A DNA stretch of 64,000 nt from Microbacterium sp. RURRCA19A. Lineage in GTDB: Bacteria; Actinomycetota; Actinomycetes; Actinomycetales; Microbacteriaceae. The notes under the pieces were generated by a model. The model searched no databases, had not been told where the DNA came from, and worked only from the letters and a program-made list of their open reading frames with translations. Shown here piece by piece: positions 8,040 through 16,837 of this stretch. Location of the stretch: assembly GCF_900156455.1 (NCBI RefSeq), contig NZ_FTNQ01000001.1, positions 62,001 through 126,000 on the forward strand. The letters run 5' to 3'. Numbering within the stretch: position 1 is the first letter of the stretch; each line of letters begins with the position of its first letter. The translations under genes and the position numbers were made by a program.

Positions 8040-8395
8040 AGACGTCGCCGTCCGAAGACGATCGGATCGAACGGATTCGTCGCGTCGGCGGCGTGGGATG
8101 CCGCGACATCGGCCGCCGCGACCATCTCTTCATCTGCGGTGAGGTACGCGAGGACGACGACCTGCAGGGCCGAGAGCACGGCTCGGCCGCGCGCGACGAT
8201 CCGGTGCGCCAGCTCGACGCGCCCGGCGGTCAGCTCGACGAGCGCCGCGTGAGCGGGAAGTGCGCGCACGAGCGAGAGGGCCGCGGAATCCGCGGCCCTC
8301 TGCAGCCCGCGGGCGACCTCGTCCAGGTCGTCGAACGAGCGTCGCATCCGCTCGCCGAGACCGATCAGGTGCGGGGGATCCACCGAGTACGACAT
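8036..8395 (-). CDS. Small ESX/WXG100-like helical protein, copy A
   Basis: A 119-residue protein, predicted mostly helical, with no signal peptide or membrane helix. It resembles the protein at 44385-44747: both open with YS[VI]D, have a heptad-rich middle, and share the pattern V...LAY[LV].AD[ED][ED]M before a short variable tail. The size and position before a hydrolase with a WXG-like N-terminus suggest a secretion partner, although no clear WXG tripeptide is present. Start: ATG at 8395 is chosen because the 18-nt longer frame would need TTG. A TACGAT box 7 nt before the ATG fits leaderless transcription. Confidence 0.65.
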   Translation of the reverse strand: MSYSVDPPHLIGLGERMRRSFDDLDEVARGLQRAADSAALSLVRALPAHAALVELTAGRVELAHRIVARGRAVLSALQVVVLAYLTADEEMVAAADVAASHAADATNPFDPIVFGRRRL

Positions 8396-8402
8396 GCGCG
8401 GG

Positions 8403-8408
8403 ATCGTA
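8403..8408 (-). promoter_or_regulatory. -10 element of cassette A operon (leaderless)
   Basis: TACGAT with spacer CCCGCGC before the ATG at 8395. Cassette B has an element at the same spacing (44755-44760). Confidence 0.45.
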
Positions 8409-8451
8409 GGCAAACGCGCCCGGGCGTGTTTTCACCCTGTGGAGAACCGGG

Positions 8452-10233
8452 TCATCGTCCGGCGGCGTATCCCTGCATCCCGCGCGGGTTCGCCGCGGCC
8501 CACAGCAGACCCGAGGCGTCGCGCCCGACGGCGCTCACCCGTCCGAGGGCCCAGTCACCCGCGCGGCGGACGACGTGTCCGCGGCGTTCGAGGTCCGCGA
8601 CGACCTCCTCGCCGATGCGGTCCTCCACGACGGCGCCGGAGGGAGTCCACGTGCGGGGCCAGAACGAGTCGAGGATCGCCGTGGTGTGCAGCGTCGGGGC
8701 GTCGATGGCCTGCTGCGGTTCGTACCCGCCGACGAGCATGCGCAAGAGCACCGGCAGCTGCCAGTGGTCCTGCTGATCGCCGCCCGGCGACCCGATGGCG
8801 ACGACCTCGCGGTCGCGCGTCAGCAGGGTCGGCGTGAGCGTCGTGCGCGGACGCCGGCCCGGAACCAGGGATGCCGGATGCCCGGGCAGCAACCACGTGG
8901 CCTGCAGCCGTGTGCCCAGACAGAACCCGAGCTCGGGGACCGCGGGAGAGGACTGCAGCCATCCGCCGGACGGGGTGGCGGAGACGACGTTGCCCCAGCG
9001 GTCGATCACGTCGAGGTGACAGGTGTCTCCGCGTGTCTGCCCTCGGCGGTCGACGGTGGGTTCGCCGGTACCGGCGCTGGTGACCCCGGCATCCGTTCGG
9101 AGTGGCGGCAGCTCAGGCGGGCGACCGTCGGGTGACCCCGGACGGAGATCCGCGCTCGCCGTCGCGTCGATCAGCGCGGCGCGCTCCGCGATGTACTCGT
9201 CGGCGAGCAGCGCCTTGATCTCGGCCGCGGCTTCCGTGTCGCCGAACCAGGCATCGCGGTCGGCGTAGGCGAGTTTCTCCGCTTCGAGGAGGGTGTGCGC
9301 GCCCACACCGGTCGAGGGGTCGAGTCGGGCGTCGGCGAGGGGCTCGAGCATCCGCAGCACCTGGAGCATCGCCGGACCCTGCGTCCACACGCCGGCCTTG
9401 AAGACCCGCCAGCCCCGGAAGGATGTCGACACGGCGGGTTCGACGCCCGCGCGCCATTCGGAGACGTCCGCGGCGTCGAGGACGCCGGCGTGGTCGCGCC
9501 CGTCGGAGTGGCGGTGCGGCGTGCGAAGGAACTCCGCAGCGCGCGGGAGCACCGTGGCCATCCACTCGCGCCGGGCGGCGTCGATCCGCTCCTGGCGGCT
9601 CTCCGCGGACGACCCGGCGCCGACGAGCTCCTCGAGAACGGCGGCGTATGCCGGATTGCGCACGACCGTGTTCGGCGCGGGCGGCGAGCCGGTCGGCATC
9701 CACAGGTCGGCCGACGTCGTCCAGTGGTCGCGGAACAGATCGGCCACCCGGCCGACCGTCACGGCGGCACCGGCCACGAGCGGGTGCCCGTCGCGGGCGT
9801 ACCCCCTGGCGTAGTCCAGGACGTCGGCGAGCTCCCAGGTGCCGTGGTCGCGGAGGAGGAGCAGCCACGCGTCCACGGCGCCGGGCACGGCGGCGGCGAG
9901 ACCGCCCGCCCCGGGGACGAGGTCGAGGCCGAGTCGGTGGAACGCCTCCACGGACGCGCCCGCGGGCGCCGGCCCCTGTCCCATCAGAACGAACGGTTCG
10001 ACGGCATCCGCCGGGCGCACCAGGGCGACGAGGTCGCCGCCCGGGCCGTTCAGATGCGGTTCCACGACGTGCAGGACGAACGCGGCCGCGACGGCCGCAT
10101 CGAACGCGTTCCCGCCGCGCTCCAGCACCGACTGGGCGGTGGCCGTGGCCGTCCAGTGCGTGGATGCCGACATGCCGAAGGATCCGCGCAGCGTCGGCCG
10201 CGTCGCGAACGACGCGGGTGGGGTGAACGTCAT
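8452..10233 (-). CDS. Gamma-glutamyltransferase family protein
   Basis: A 593-residue Ntn-hydrolase of the gamma-glutamyltranspeptidase family. The N-terminal half carries NAFDAAVAAAFVLHVVEPHLNGPGGD. The autoprocessing nucleophile is the Thr of RGDTCHLDVIDRWGN near residue 390, where classical enzymes have TTH. The glycine region IGSPGGDQQ is near residue 490. There is no signal peptide, so it is probably cytoplasmic, as in the YwrD-type subgroup that acts in glutathione-like or acyl-amide turnover. Start: ATG at 10233 overlaps the stop of the peptidase gene (ATGA). The two form an operon and may jointly degrade peptides or gamma-glutamyl compounds (inference). Confidence 0.87.
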   Translation of the reverse strand: MTFTPPASFATRPTLRGSFGMSASTHWTATATAQSVLERGGNAFDAAVAAAFVLHVVEPHLNGPGGDLVALVRPADAVEPFVLMGQGPAPAGASVEAFHRLGLDLVPGAGGLAAAVPGAVDAWLLLLRDHGTWELADVLDYARGYARDGHPLVAGAAVTVGRVADLFRDHWTTSADLWMPTGSPPAPNTVVRNPAYAAVLEELVGAGSSAESRQERIDAARREWMATVLPRAAEFLRTPHRHSDGRDHAGVLDAADVSEWRAGVEPAVSTSFRGWRVFKAGVWTQGPAMLQVLRMLEPLADARLDPSTGVGAHTLLEAEKLAYADRDAWFGDTEAAAEIKALLADEYIAERAALIDATASADLRPGSPDGRPPELPPLRTDAGVTSAGTGEPTVDRRGQTRGDTCHLDVIDRWGNVVSATPSGGWLQSSPAVPELGFCLGTRLQATWLLPGHPASLVPGRRPRTTLTPTLLTRDREVVAIGSPGGDQQDHWQLPVLLRMLVGGYEPQQAIDAPTLHTTAILDSFWPRTWTPSGAVVEDRIGEEVVADLERRGHVVRRAGDWALGRVSAVGRDASGLLWAAANPRGMQGYAAGR

Positions 10234-11648
10234 CGCGCGAGCCGCGCGATCCACTCCTCGACCTCGTCCGCGGTGCGGGGGATTCCCGCGGACAGATTCA
10301 CCGGACCGTCATGGGTCATCACGATGTCGTCTTCGATGCGCACCCCGATGCCCCGGTACTCCTCGGGCACGGTGAGGTCATCGATCTGGAAGTACAGACC
10401 CGGCTCGATCGTGAAGACCATGCCCGGCTCGAGCAGACCGTCGTAGTACATCTCACGGCGCGCCTGCGCGCAGTCGTGCACGTCGATGCCGAGGTGGTGG
10501 CTCGTGCCGTGGACCATGTAGCGACGGTGCTGGCCGCCGCGATCGGCATCCAGCGCCTCTTCGGCCGACACGGGGAGCAGCCCCCACTCGGCGACGCGGG
10601 CGGCGATCACCTGCATCGCGGCCTCGTGCACGCGGCGGAACGGAACGCCCGGGCGGGCGATGGCGAACGCGGCGTCGGCCGCTTCGCGCACGGCCTCGTA
10701 CACGCGGCGCTGCACCTCGGTGAACCGACCCGAGACGGGGAGGGTCCGCGTGATGTCGGCCGTGTAGAGGCTGTCGACCTCCGCACCCGCGTCGATGAGG
10801 ATGAGGTCGCCGGGCACGACGGCGCCGTCGTTGCGGGTCCAGTGCAGGTAGCAGGCGTGGGGACCGGACGCGGCGATCGTGTCGTATCCGACCGCGTTGC
10901 CGTCGGCCCGCGCCCGTCGGTGGAAAACGCCCTCGACGACGCGCTCACCTCGCGGGTGCTCGATGATGCGGGGGAGCTCGGCGACGATGTCGTCGAATCC
11001 GGATGCCGTCACCTCGACGGCGAGGGCGAGCTGCGCGAGCTCGTACTCGTCCTTGACGAGCCGCAGTTCCGACACGAAGCGCGTGAGCTCGTCGTCGATG
11101 CCCACCACACGGTCGTCGTCGCCGGCGACGAAGGAGTCCACGTGCGCCGTGCGGAGTCCGAGGTCGGCGGCGACACCGGCGAGCGCGGGCCGCGGCCCGA
11201 TCCAGAACTCGCCGATCGTGGCATCCGCGTAGAACTCGGGAGTGGTGCGATCGGCGCGCTCGCGGAAGTACAGGACGGCCTCGTGGTCGCTCCCGTTCGG
11301 CTCGAACACGAGAACCGAGTCGGGCTCGGCATCCGACGCCCATCCGGTGAGATGAGCGAACGCGGAGTGGGCGCGGAACGGGTAGTCCGTGTCGTTGCTG
11401 CGCTGCTTCAGCGAGCCCGCGGGCACGACCAGACGCTCACCGGGGAACGCCGCCGACACCCGCTCACGGCGGCGCGCGGCCCACGCCGCCTGCTCCCGCG
11501 TCGGCGGGACCGTCTCGGGGCGCTCGGCCCAGCCGGTGGAGATGGTGTCGAGGAACCCGCGCGGGAACGGCGCCTTACGGTTCGTCGTGGTCTCGACGGG
11601 CTTGTGCTCTGCGGGGGCGATCGTGTCGCGGTCGGCGGGGGAGTCCAT
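10230..11648 (-). CDS. pepP: Xaa-Pro aminopeptidase, M24B family
   Basis: A 472-residue two-domain aminopeptidase P. The N-terminal creatinase-like domain (about 50-200; RSNDTDYPFRAHSAFAHLTG) precedes the pita-bread domain. All five metal ligands are visible: Asp in LILIDAGAEV and Asp in YTADITRTLP, His in VHGTSHHLGIDVHD, Glu in FTIEPGLYF and Glu in GVRIEDD. It removes N-terminal residues preceding proline and needs two Mn2+. The frame could begin one codon earlier at GTG, but the ATG at 11648 with GGGGTG just upstream is preferred. Operon with the downstream gamma-glutamyltransferase. Confidence 0.92.
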   Translation of the reverse strand: MDSPADRDTIAPAEHKPVETTTNRKAPFPRGFLDTISTGWAERPETVPPTREQAAWAARRRERVSAAFPGERLVVPAGSLKQRSNDTDYPFRAHSAFAHLTGWASDAEPDSVLVFEPNGSDHEAVLYFRERADRTTPEFYADATIGEFWIGPRPALAGVAADLGLRTAHVDSFVAGDDDRVVGIDDELTRFVSELRLVKDEYELAQLALAVEVTASGFDDIVAELPRIIEHPRGERVVEGVFHRRARADGNAVGYDTIAASGPHACYLHWTRNDGAVVPGDLILIDAGAEVDSLYTADITRTLPVSGRFTEVQRRVYEAVREAADAAFAIARPGVPFRRVHEAAMQVIAARVAEWGLLPVSAEEALDADRGGQHRRYMVHGTSHHLGIDVHDCAQARREMYYDGLLEPGMVFTIEPGLYFQIDDLTVPEEYRGIGVRIEDDIVMTHDGPVNLSAGIPRTADEVEEWIARLAR

Positions 11649-11685
11649 CACCCCAGTCTCGCACCGCCAGGGGACGATCGCACCG

Positions 11686-12717
11686 TCAGCCCGTCGTGCG
11701 CTCCAACTGCACCACGATGGGGCGGTGGTCGCTGCCGGAGCCGTCGAGCGTGCGCATCACCACGGATCCGGTGACCGTCCAGTCGGGGGTGGCCATCACG
11801 TGATCGATGGGCGCCCCCAACAGGGCGGGGAAATCCGTCGGCCACGTGCCGATCCCGCCGTTGCCGCTCTCCGAGGCCGCATCCCGGCAGCGTCCCAGCG
11901 TGCCGCCGCCGACGCCCAGCCCGGTCATGTGGTCGAGTGTCGCGTTGAAGTCGCCCGCGAGGATCACATTGTCGGTCGCACACTGATCGGCGAGCCACTG
12001 GAGATCGGACCGCCACTGCGTCATGTACTCCTGGCGCGGCGCGACGGCGTGGGCGGCGACGATGATCGGGCCGTTCCCGGACACCGGCATCGCGACGGCG
12101 CTCGGGACCGTCGAGGTGTTGCTCGAGCCGTCCAGCGAGGATTCGATGACGCTGTAGTCGCCGAGCTCCGGCCGGATCAACACCGTCGTGGAGGTGGCAT
12201 CCCAGCCGGTGATGCCGTACTCGCCGTACTCGGCGTGATGCGCCCACATCGGCTGTCCCATGTCGCGCATCAGCTCGGCGACACGGGTGCCGGTCTCGAT
12301 CGTCGTCTCGGGGAGCGTGACGACATCGGCCTTCATTCCGACCGCGAACTGCGCGATCGAGTCGGCGGAGGTGGCGGAACCCGCGGTGTTCCAGGTCATG
12401 ACGCGCAGACTGGTGTCGGTCTTCTCGGGCAGCCCGTCGGTGCCCGTCCCGCGCTGCAGCACCGTCGCGCCGTTCACGCCGGCCGCCACGACGAAGATCA
12501 GCGCGAGCGTGAGAGCCAATGCGCGCAGGGGGCGGATGAGCGCGAACAGCAGCGCCAGCGCGGCCGCCGCGACGAATCCGGCGGCGATGGGCACGCGGAA
12601 CGCGATGACCTGGGCGAGCGGGAAGGTCCGCTCGAGGCCGAACAGAGTCGGCCATGTGAGCGCCACGGCCGCGGCGGCGCAGACGAGCGCGAACACGATT
12701 CCGAACAGACGACGCAC
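11686..12717 (-). CDS. Membrane-anchored endonuclease/exonuclease/phosphatase family protein
   Basis: A 343-residue protein. Three N-terminal membrane helices (residues about 4-22, 36-62 and 68-90) anchor an EEP-fold domain with MTWNTAG (about 107), the Glu-containing LPETT (about 134), AGDFNATLDHM (about 251), IDHVMATPDW (about 304) and the terminal catalytic SDHRPIVVQL (about 328). The complete motif set indicates an active Mg2+-dependent phosphoesterase. Topology places the catalytic domain outside the membrane, as in related actinobacterial proteins of unknown substrate. GTG start at 12717 with a -10-like box 7 nt upstream; no ribosome-binding site. Confidence 0.85.
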   Translation of the reverse strand: MRRLFGIVFALVCAAAAVALTWPTLFGLERTFPLAQVIAFRVPIAAGFVAAAALALLFALIRPLRALALTLALIFVVAAGVNGATVLQRGTGTDGLPEKTDTSLRVMTWNTAGSATSADSIAQFAVGMKADVVTLPETTIETGTRVAELMRDMGQPMWAHHAEYGEYGITGWDATSTTVLIRPELGDYSVIESSLDGSSNTSTVPSAVAMPVSGNGPIIVAAHAVAPRQEYMTQWRSDLQWLADQCATDNVILAGDFNATLDHMTGLGVGGGTLGRCRDAASESGNGGIGTWPTDFPALLGAPIDHVMATPDWTVTGSVVMRTLDGSGSDHRPIVVQLERTTG

Positions 12718-12724
12718 GCACTCG

Positions 12725-12730
12725 ACCGTA
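12725..12730 (-). promoter_or_regulatory. -10 element of the EEP gene (leaderless)
   Basis: TACGGT followed by CGAGTGC and the GTG start at 12717. Confidence 0.45.
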
Positions 12731-12808
12731 GGCGAGACGCCTGGGAGATCGGCGGATGCGGCCTCTCCGGCGCCTCCACGCGAGCCGCGGTCGCGCGCGT
12801 CCGGGCGG

Positions 12809-12814
12809 TACGCT
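12809..12814 (+). promoter_or_regulatory. -10 element of the PHP gene (leaderless)
   Basis: TACGCT followed by CGAAGG and GTG at 12821. The AAGG directly touches the GTG, too close to work as a ribosome-binding site. Confidence 0.45.
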
Positions 12815-12820
12815 CGAAGG

Positions 12821-13681
12821 GTGGAGCGCGATCGACGATTCGAAGGACCGAGTGACCTTCACCTCCACTCGACGCACTCGGACGGCACCGAATCACCCGC
12901 CCTGGTCATGGCGGCGGCGCACCGCCACGGGCTCCGGACCGCCGCGCTCACCGATCACGACACCACGTCGGGGTGGGCGGAGGCCGCGGAGGCCGCGTCC
13001 TCGCTCGGCATGACCTTCCTGCCCGGCATGGAGCTGTCGGCTCAGCACGAGTGGCGCAGCGTCCACCTCCTCGCGTACCTGATCGATCCGGACGACGACG
13101 ATCTCCGCGCCATGACGGACCGGATCCGCTCGTCGCGCCTGGACCGCGCGCAGATCATGGCCGAGCGCATCTCGCGCGACTTCGACATCGACTGGGACGA
13201 CATCGTCGCCCAGACCGAGGACGGCGCGACGGTCGGTCGTCCGCACATCGCCGATGCCCTGATCGCGCGCGGGATCGTCGCCGATCGCACCGAGGCGTTC
13301 GCCAGCATCCTCCACCCGCGGAACGAGTACTACGTCTCGCTGTACGCCCCCGATCCCGTCACCGCGGTCGAGTTGGTCGTCGGTGCAGGAGGTGTGCCGA
13401 TCGTCGCCCACCCCGCCGGCCGCGCGCTCCTGCCGCGTCCCGTCCTCGAGTCGATGCTCGCGGCAGGTCTGGCGGGGTTCGAGCTGCGTCACCGCGAGAA
13501 CCTTCCGGATGCCACGGCCACCCTCGCGCGACTCGCGGAAGAGCGCGACCTCATCGTCACCGGCTCCAGCGACTACCACGGTCTCGGGAAGCCCAACATC
13601 CCCGGCGAGAACACCACCGACGACGTGATGGTCGCACGACTGATCGCGGCCGGAACCGGCTCGGCGCCCGTCTTCCCCTGA
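12821..13681 (+). CDS. PHP-domain phosphoesterase (RNase AM / TrpH-like)
   Basis: A 286-residue protein covering the polymerase-and-histidinol-phosphatase domain. Metal-binding motifs are DLHLHSTHSDGT (residue about 12), ALTDHDTTSGWAEA (about 42), FLPGMELSA (about 66), PIVAHPAGR (about 190) and GSSDYHGLGKP (about 248). Relatives remove 5' nucleotides from RNA fragments or hydrolyse nucleoside 3',5'-bisphosphates, in the cytoplasm. The start is placed at GTG 12821; the open frame extends much further upstream only as a shadow of the EEP gene. It is divergent from that gene and convergent with the DEAD-box helicase, with a terminator between. Confidence 0.86.
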   Translation: MERDRRFEGPSDLHLHSTHSDGTESPALVMAAAHRHGLRTAALTDHDTTSGWAEAAEAASSLGMTFLPGMELSAQHEWRSVHLLAYLIDPDDDDLRAMTDRIRSSRLDRAQIMAERISRDFDIDWDDIVAQTEDGATVGRPHIADALIARGIVADRTEAFASILHPRNEYYVSLYAPDPVTAVELVVGAGGVPIVAHPAGRALLPRPVLESMLAAGLAGFELRHRENLPDATATLARLAEERDLIVTGSSDYHGLGKPNIPGENTTDDVMVARLIAAGTGSAPVFP

Positions 13682-13684
13682 ACG

Positions 13685-13720
13685 CGACGGCGCCGTCCCC
13701 CGGGAGGGACGGCGCCGTCG
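13685..13720. terminator. Bidirectional hairpin terminator
   Basis: A perfect 15-bp inverted repeat (arm CGACGGCGCCGTCCC, loop CCGGGA) sits between the convergent PHP and DEAD-box genes. Confidence 0.85.
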
Positions 13721-13732
13721 GACGATCGATGC

Positions 13733-15190
13733 TCAGGCGACGGGTGCGGCGTTCGCGCCCGAACCTCCGCTGCGACGACGGCGACGGCGGCGCGGAGCCG
13801 CGTTGCCGTCGTGGTGCTCGTTGCCGCCACCGTCGTGCGTTCCCGCACCCTCGGCGCGGGGAGCAGACGTTTCGGCGCCCTGTTCGCCGGCACCGGATCC
13901 ACCGCGGCGGCGACGCCGGCGACGCGGGGCGCCGTCGCCGGCGGCATCCGATCCCTCCGTCGTCGCTGTCTTGTCGGCCTTCGGGGCCTGGACCGCCTTC
14001 GGCGCGGTCACGAGACGGCCCTTGGTGCCCTCGGGGATGTCGAGGTCGGTGTAGAGGTGCGGGCTCGAGGAGTACGTCTCGATGGGTTCGGGCTGACCGA
14101 ACTCCAGCGCGCGGTTGATGAGCGCCCACTTGTGCAGGTCGTCCCAGTCGACGAAGGTCACGGCGATGCCGGTCTTACCGGCACGGCCGGTGCGGCCCGC
14201 GCGGTGCAGGTAGGTCTTCTCGTCGTCGGGGATGGTGTGGTTGATGACGTGGGTGACGTCGTTGACGTCGATGCCACGCGCGGCCACGTCGGTGGCGATG
14301 AGCACGTCGCGCTTGCCGGCCTTGAAGGCGGCCATGGAGCGCTCGCGCGCCTCCTGGCTCATGTCGCCGTGCACCGCGGCGGCGTTGAATCCGCGGTCGT
14401 TCAGCTCGTCGACGAGCTTCTGCGCCGCGCGCTTGGTGCGCGTGAAGATGACGGCCTTCTCGCGCCCCTCGGACTGGAGGATGCGCGCGATGACCTCGTC
14501 CTTGTCGAGCGAGTGCGCCCGGTACACGAGGTGCTTGATGTTGGCCTGCGTGAGCCCCTCGTCGGGGTCGTTGGCGCGCATGTGGATCGGGTTCGACATG
14601 AACCGGCGCGCGAGCGCGACGATCGGCCCGGGCATCGTGGCCGAGAACAGCTGCGTGTGGCGGACGGCGGGGACCTTCTGGAAGATCTTCTCGATGTCGG
14701 CGAGGAAGCCGAGGTCGAGCATCTTGTCGGCCTCGTCCAGCACGACCTCGACGGCGCCGGAGAGGTCGAGCAGACGCTGGTTGTTCAGGTCGATCAGACG
14801 ACCGGGCGTTCCGACGACGATCTGCGCGCCCGCCTTCAGCTGGTCGATCTGCCCTTCGTACGCCTTGCCGCCGTAGATCGCCACGACGCTCGTGGCGCGG
14901 TTCTGCGTCAGCATGTCCATGTCTTCGTAGACCTGGACCGCGAGCTCGCGCGTGGGGACGACGATGAGCGCCTTCACCCCGGGCTCGGGGTTCAGTCCGA
15001 GGCGCTGGACCACGGGGATGCCGAAGCCGAACGTCTTTCCCGTTCCGGTCTTGGCCTGGCCGATGATGTCCTGGCCCGGCAGGCCGAGGGGGATGGTCTG
15101 TTCCTGGATCGGGAAGGCATCGACGATGCCCTTGGATGCCAGGGCATCGACGATGTCCTGATCGACGCCGAGCTCGGCGAAAGTCGTCAT
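13733..15190 (-). CDS. DEAD-box ATP-dependent RNA helicase
   Basis: A 485-residue RhlE-like helicase: Q motif FPIQEQTIPLGL (about 26), Walker A AKTGTGKT (about 46), PTRELA (about 80), VGTPGR (about 128), DEAD in VLDEADKML (about 152), SAT (about 183) and motif VI HRAGRTGRAG (about 338). After residue about 420 comes a basic low-complexity tail with two Arg runs separated by Gly, His and Asn, typical of RNA-binding tails in actinobacteria. It remodels structured RNA, probably in ribosome assembly or mRNA decay. ATG chosen because upstream sequence has no family similarity. It is the first gene of the block matching the mycobacterial rhlE-to-adnAB order. Confidence 0.93.
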   Translation of the reverse strand: MTTFAELGVDQDIVDALASKGIVDAFPIQEQTIPLGLPGQDIIGQAKTGTGKTFGFGIPVVQRLGLNPEPGVKALIVVPTRELAVQVYEDMDMLTQNRATSVVAIYGGKAYEGQIDQLKAGAQIVVGTPGRLIDLNNQRLLDLSGAVEVVLDEADKMLDLGFLADIEKIFQKVPAVRHTQLFSATMPGPIVALARRFMSNPIHMRANDPDEGLTQANIKHLVYRAHSLDKDEVIARILQSEGREKAVIFTRTKRAAQKLVDELNDRGFNAAAVHGDMSQEARERSMAAFKAGKRDVLIATDVAARGIDVNDVTHVINHTIPDDEKTYLHRAGRTGRAGKTGIAVTFVDWDDLHKWALINRALEFGQPEPIETYSSSPHLYTDLDIPEGTKGRLVTAPKAVQAPKADKTATTEGSDAAGDGAPRRRRRRRGGSGAGEQGAETSAPRAEGAGTHDGGGNEHHDGNAAPRRRRRRRSGGSGANAAPVA

Positions 15191-15327
15191 GAGCGTGCCT
15201 GTTCCGGCGGTGAGAGACCGCCTGGGGAGTCGGATCCACGCCCTCCACTCGTCCACAGGCGCGGGGCCCCGATCCATCGCCGGGGCGAGTCCACTCTACC
15301 CGGCGCATGTTTCGAGGGTCCGACGCC

Positions 15328-15333
15328 TAGGCT
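15328..15333 (+). promoter_or_regulatory. -10 element of the ferritin-like gene (leaderless)
   Basis: TAGGCT with a 7-nt spacer before GTG 15341; no ribosome-binding site is seen. Confidence 0.5.
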
Positions 15334-15340
15334 GTACAGC

Positions 15341-16054
15341 GTGTTCGAGTGGTTCCGTCGTCGCAGGCCGGTCGGTCGCACGCTGCAGTTGCGCTCGCGC
15401 GGAGACCTCGGCGACGCGATGCGCGTGGACTTCGCCGAGCTCGCCCCCGAGATCGATACGTTCCTGGGTCAGGCCGCCTACCTGCAGCTCGGGTTCTTCG
15501 AGACGCTGAGCGAGCTGATCGCGTCCACGCCCGAGCTCGCCGAGAAGGAGTCGCTCTCCCGCGCCGCCGGTGCGGCGCTCATCAAGCACCAGGAGATCGT
15601 CGCGCTCATCCGCGAGCGCGGCGCCGACCCGACGCAGCTGATGCTCCCGTTCCGCGAATCGTTGGACGCCTTCCGTCGCAACACGCACGGCGTCCGTCCG
15701 CAGGAGACGATGTTGTCGGTGCACATCACCGCGGGGATGCTCGACGACTTCTATCTCGCGCTCTCGTCGAGCTACGGCGACACCGGCCGTCGTGTGGCGC
15801 GCATCCTTCAGGCCGACGACGATCGCCAGGCCATCGTCGAGATCCTCGGGGCGACGATCGCCAGCGACGAGGAATGGCGCTGGTTGCTGGCGCTGTGGGG
15901 TCGGCGTCTCGTCGGTGACACGCTGCTCGTCGCGCGCGCCGCGCTCGCGCACCCACGACTCGACCGCGACGAAGAGGCGAAGGTCGAGCCGGTGTTCACG
16001 GAGTTGATGGGCGCACACGCCCGCCGAATGGATGCCATGGGCCTCGCGGCCTGA
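15341..16054 (+). CDS. Ferritin-like fold (MiaE-like) protein
   Basis: A 237-residue helical protein matching the ferritin-like proteins encoded beside rhlE in actinobacteria (Rv3210c type). Candidate di-metal ligands are Glu/His in ALIKHQEIVALIRERG (about 83), HITAGMLDDFY (about 127) and the C-terminal helices (EEAKVEPVFTELMGAHARRMD, about 210). MiaE-like ferritin folds are non-haem di-iron hydroxylases acting on tRNA; whether that activity is kept here cannot be read from sequence. The start is GTG 15341; the long frame upstream is antisense to the helicase. Confidence 0.72.
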   Translation: MFEWFRRRRPVGRTLQLRSRGDLGDAMRVDFAELAPEIDTFLGQAAYLQLGFFETLSELIASTPELAEKESLSRAAGAALIKHQEIVALIRERGADPTQLMLPFRESLDAFRRNTHGVRPQETMLSVHITAGMLDDFYLALSSSYGDTGRRVARILQADDDRQAIVEILGATIASDEEWRWLLALWGRRLVGDTLLVARAALAHPRLDRDEEAKVEPVFTELMGAHARRMDAMGLAA

Positions 16055-16154
16055 TCACCTCGGCCGCGCTCACGGAACGCGCGGAGCGAACCGGTCGCCC
16101 GGCCGCGGGCGGTGCCGTGGTCGCGACGCGCCGAAGCGACGAGGGCCGTGGCGG

Positions 16155-16442
16155 TCAGATGCCGCTGCGAGCCCGGAGGTCGGCGTCCGCGTGGATACGC
16201 ACCCGCGACACGATCGGGAGCAGGACGAGGGTGGCGACCGCGGGCGCGACGATCGAGACGATCCACGGAACGGGGGAGTCGAACCCGATCCCCACCCACG
16301 TGAGCAGGGTCCACGAGACTCCCGCGGCTGCCGCGCCCGTCACCGGTGCGAGGGCCACCCCGCGCACCTCCCGATGCGGCAGCACGAAGTGCGCGGCGAG
16401 GCCGACGACGGCGCCGAAGATCAGCGCGAGGAGGATCTGCAC
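16155..16442 (-). CDS. Small three-helix membrane protein
   Basis: A 95-residue protein with three hydrophobic helices (residues about 2-20, 29-52 and 58-80) and a short charged C-terminus. No family is recognised. The start is GTG at 16442, 10 nt after the stop of the DUF3107 gene, with no clear ribosome-binding site, so it probably depends on readthrough from that gene. The 100 bp between it and the convergent ferritin-like gene show no strong hairpin. Confidence 0.6.
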   Translation of the reverse strand: MQILLALIFGAVVGLAAHFVLPHREVRGVALAPVTGAAAAGVSWTLLTWVGIGFDSPVPWIVSIVAPAVATLVLLPIVSRVRIHADADLRARSGI

Positions 16443-16452
16443 GGGCGGAGGG

Positions 16453-16677
16453 TCAGGCGACGAATCCGACCCGGCGGGCTTCCTCCGTGCCGAGCTCGAC
16501 GAACGCGAGGTTCGCGGTCGGGACGATGTAGGAGTTGCCCTTGACGTCGGTGAAGGTGACGTGGCTGGCGGACTGGTCGAGCGCTGCGGCGATCGCCGAC
16601 TTCACGGCATCCGCGGACTCTCCGGTCTCGAAGTTCAGCTCGCGGCCGGTGTTGGTGATGCCGATGCGGATGTCCAC
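16453..16677 (-). CDS. DUF3107 family protein
   Basis: A 74-residue protein matching DUF3107 (TB9.4/Rv3208A-like), for example IRIGITNTGRELNFETGES and VTFTDVKGNSYIVP. Family members are 70-80 residues, cytoplasmic, adopt a small alpha/beta fold, and have no assigned function. Start GTG with a good AAGGGAG ribosome-binding site. Its position between the ferritin-like and AdnA genes repeats the mycobacterial arrangement. It is divergent from adnA, with about 160 bp between the starts. Confidence 0.82.
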   Translation of the reverse strand: MDIRIGITNTGRELNFETGESADAVKSAIAAALDQSASHVTFTDVKGNSYIVPTANLAFVELGTEEARRVGFVA

Positions 16678-16824
16678 GATGCTCCCTTTCCGCCCGGGAA
16701 ACTCGGTCCACCCGGCGCGATGATCCGACTCTACGACACGTGCGGAGGGGCGTTCCCCGCCCGCGGCCCGGCTTCGCGGACGGCGAACGGGGCGGGTCGC
16801 GGGGTCGGTGTCGGAGGCCGCGGC

Positions 16825-16830
16825 TAGCGT
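16825..16830 (+). promoter_or_regulatory. -10 element of adnAB (leaderless)
   Basis: TAGCGT followed by GGATCAC and the ATG at 16838. This argues against the alternative in-frame start 30 nt upstream at 16808. Confidence 0.5.
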
Positions 16831-16837
16831 GGATCAC

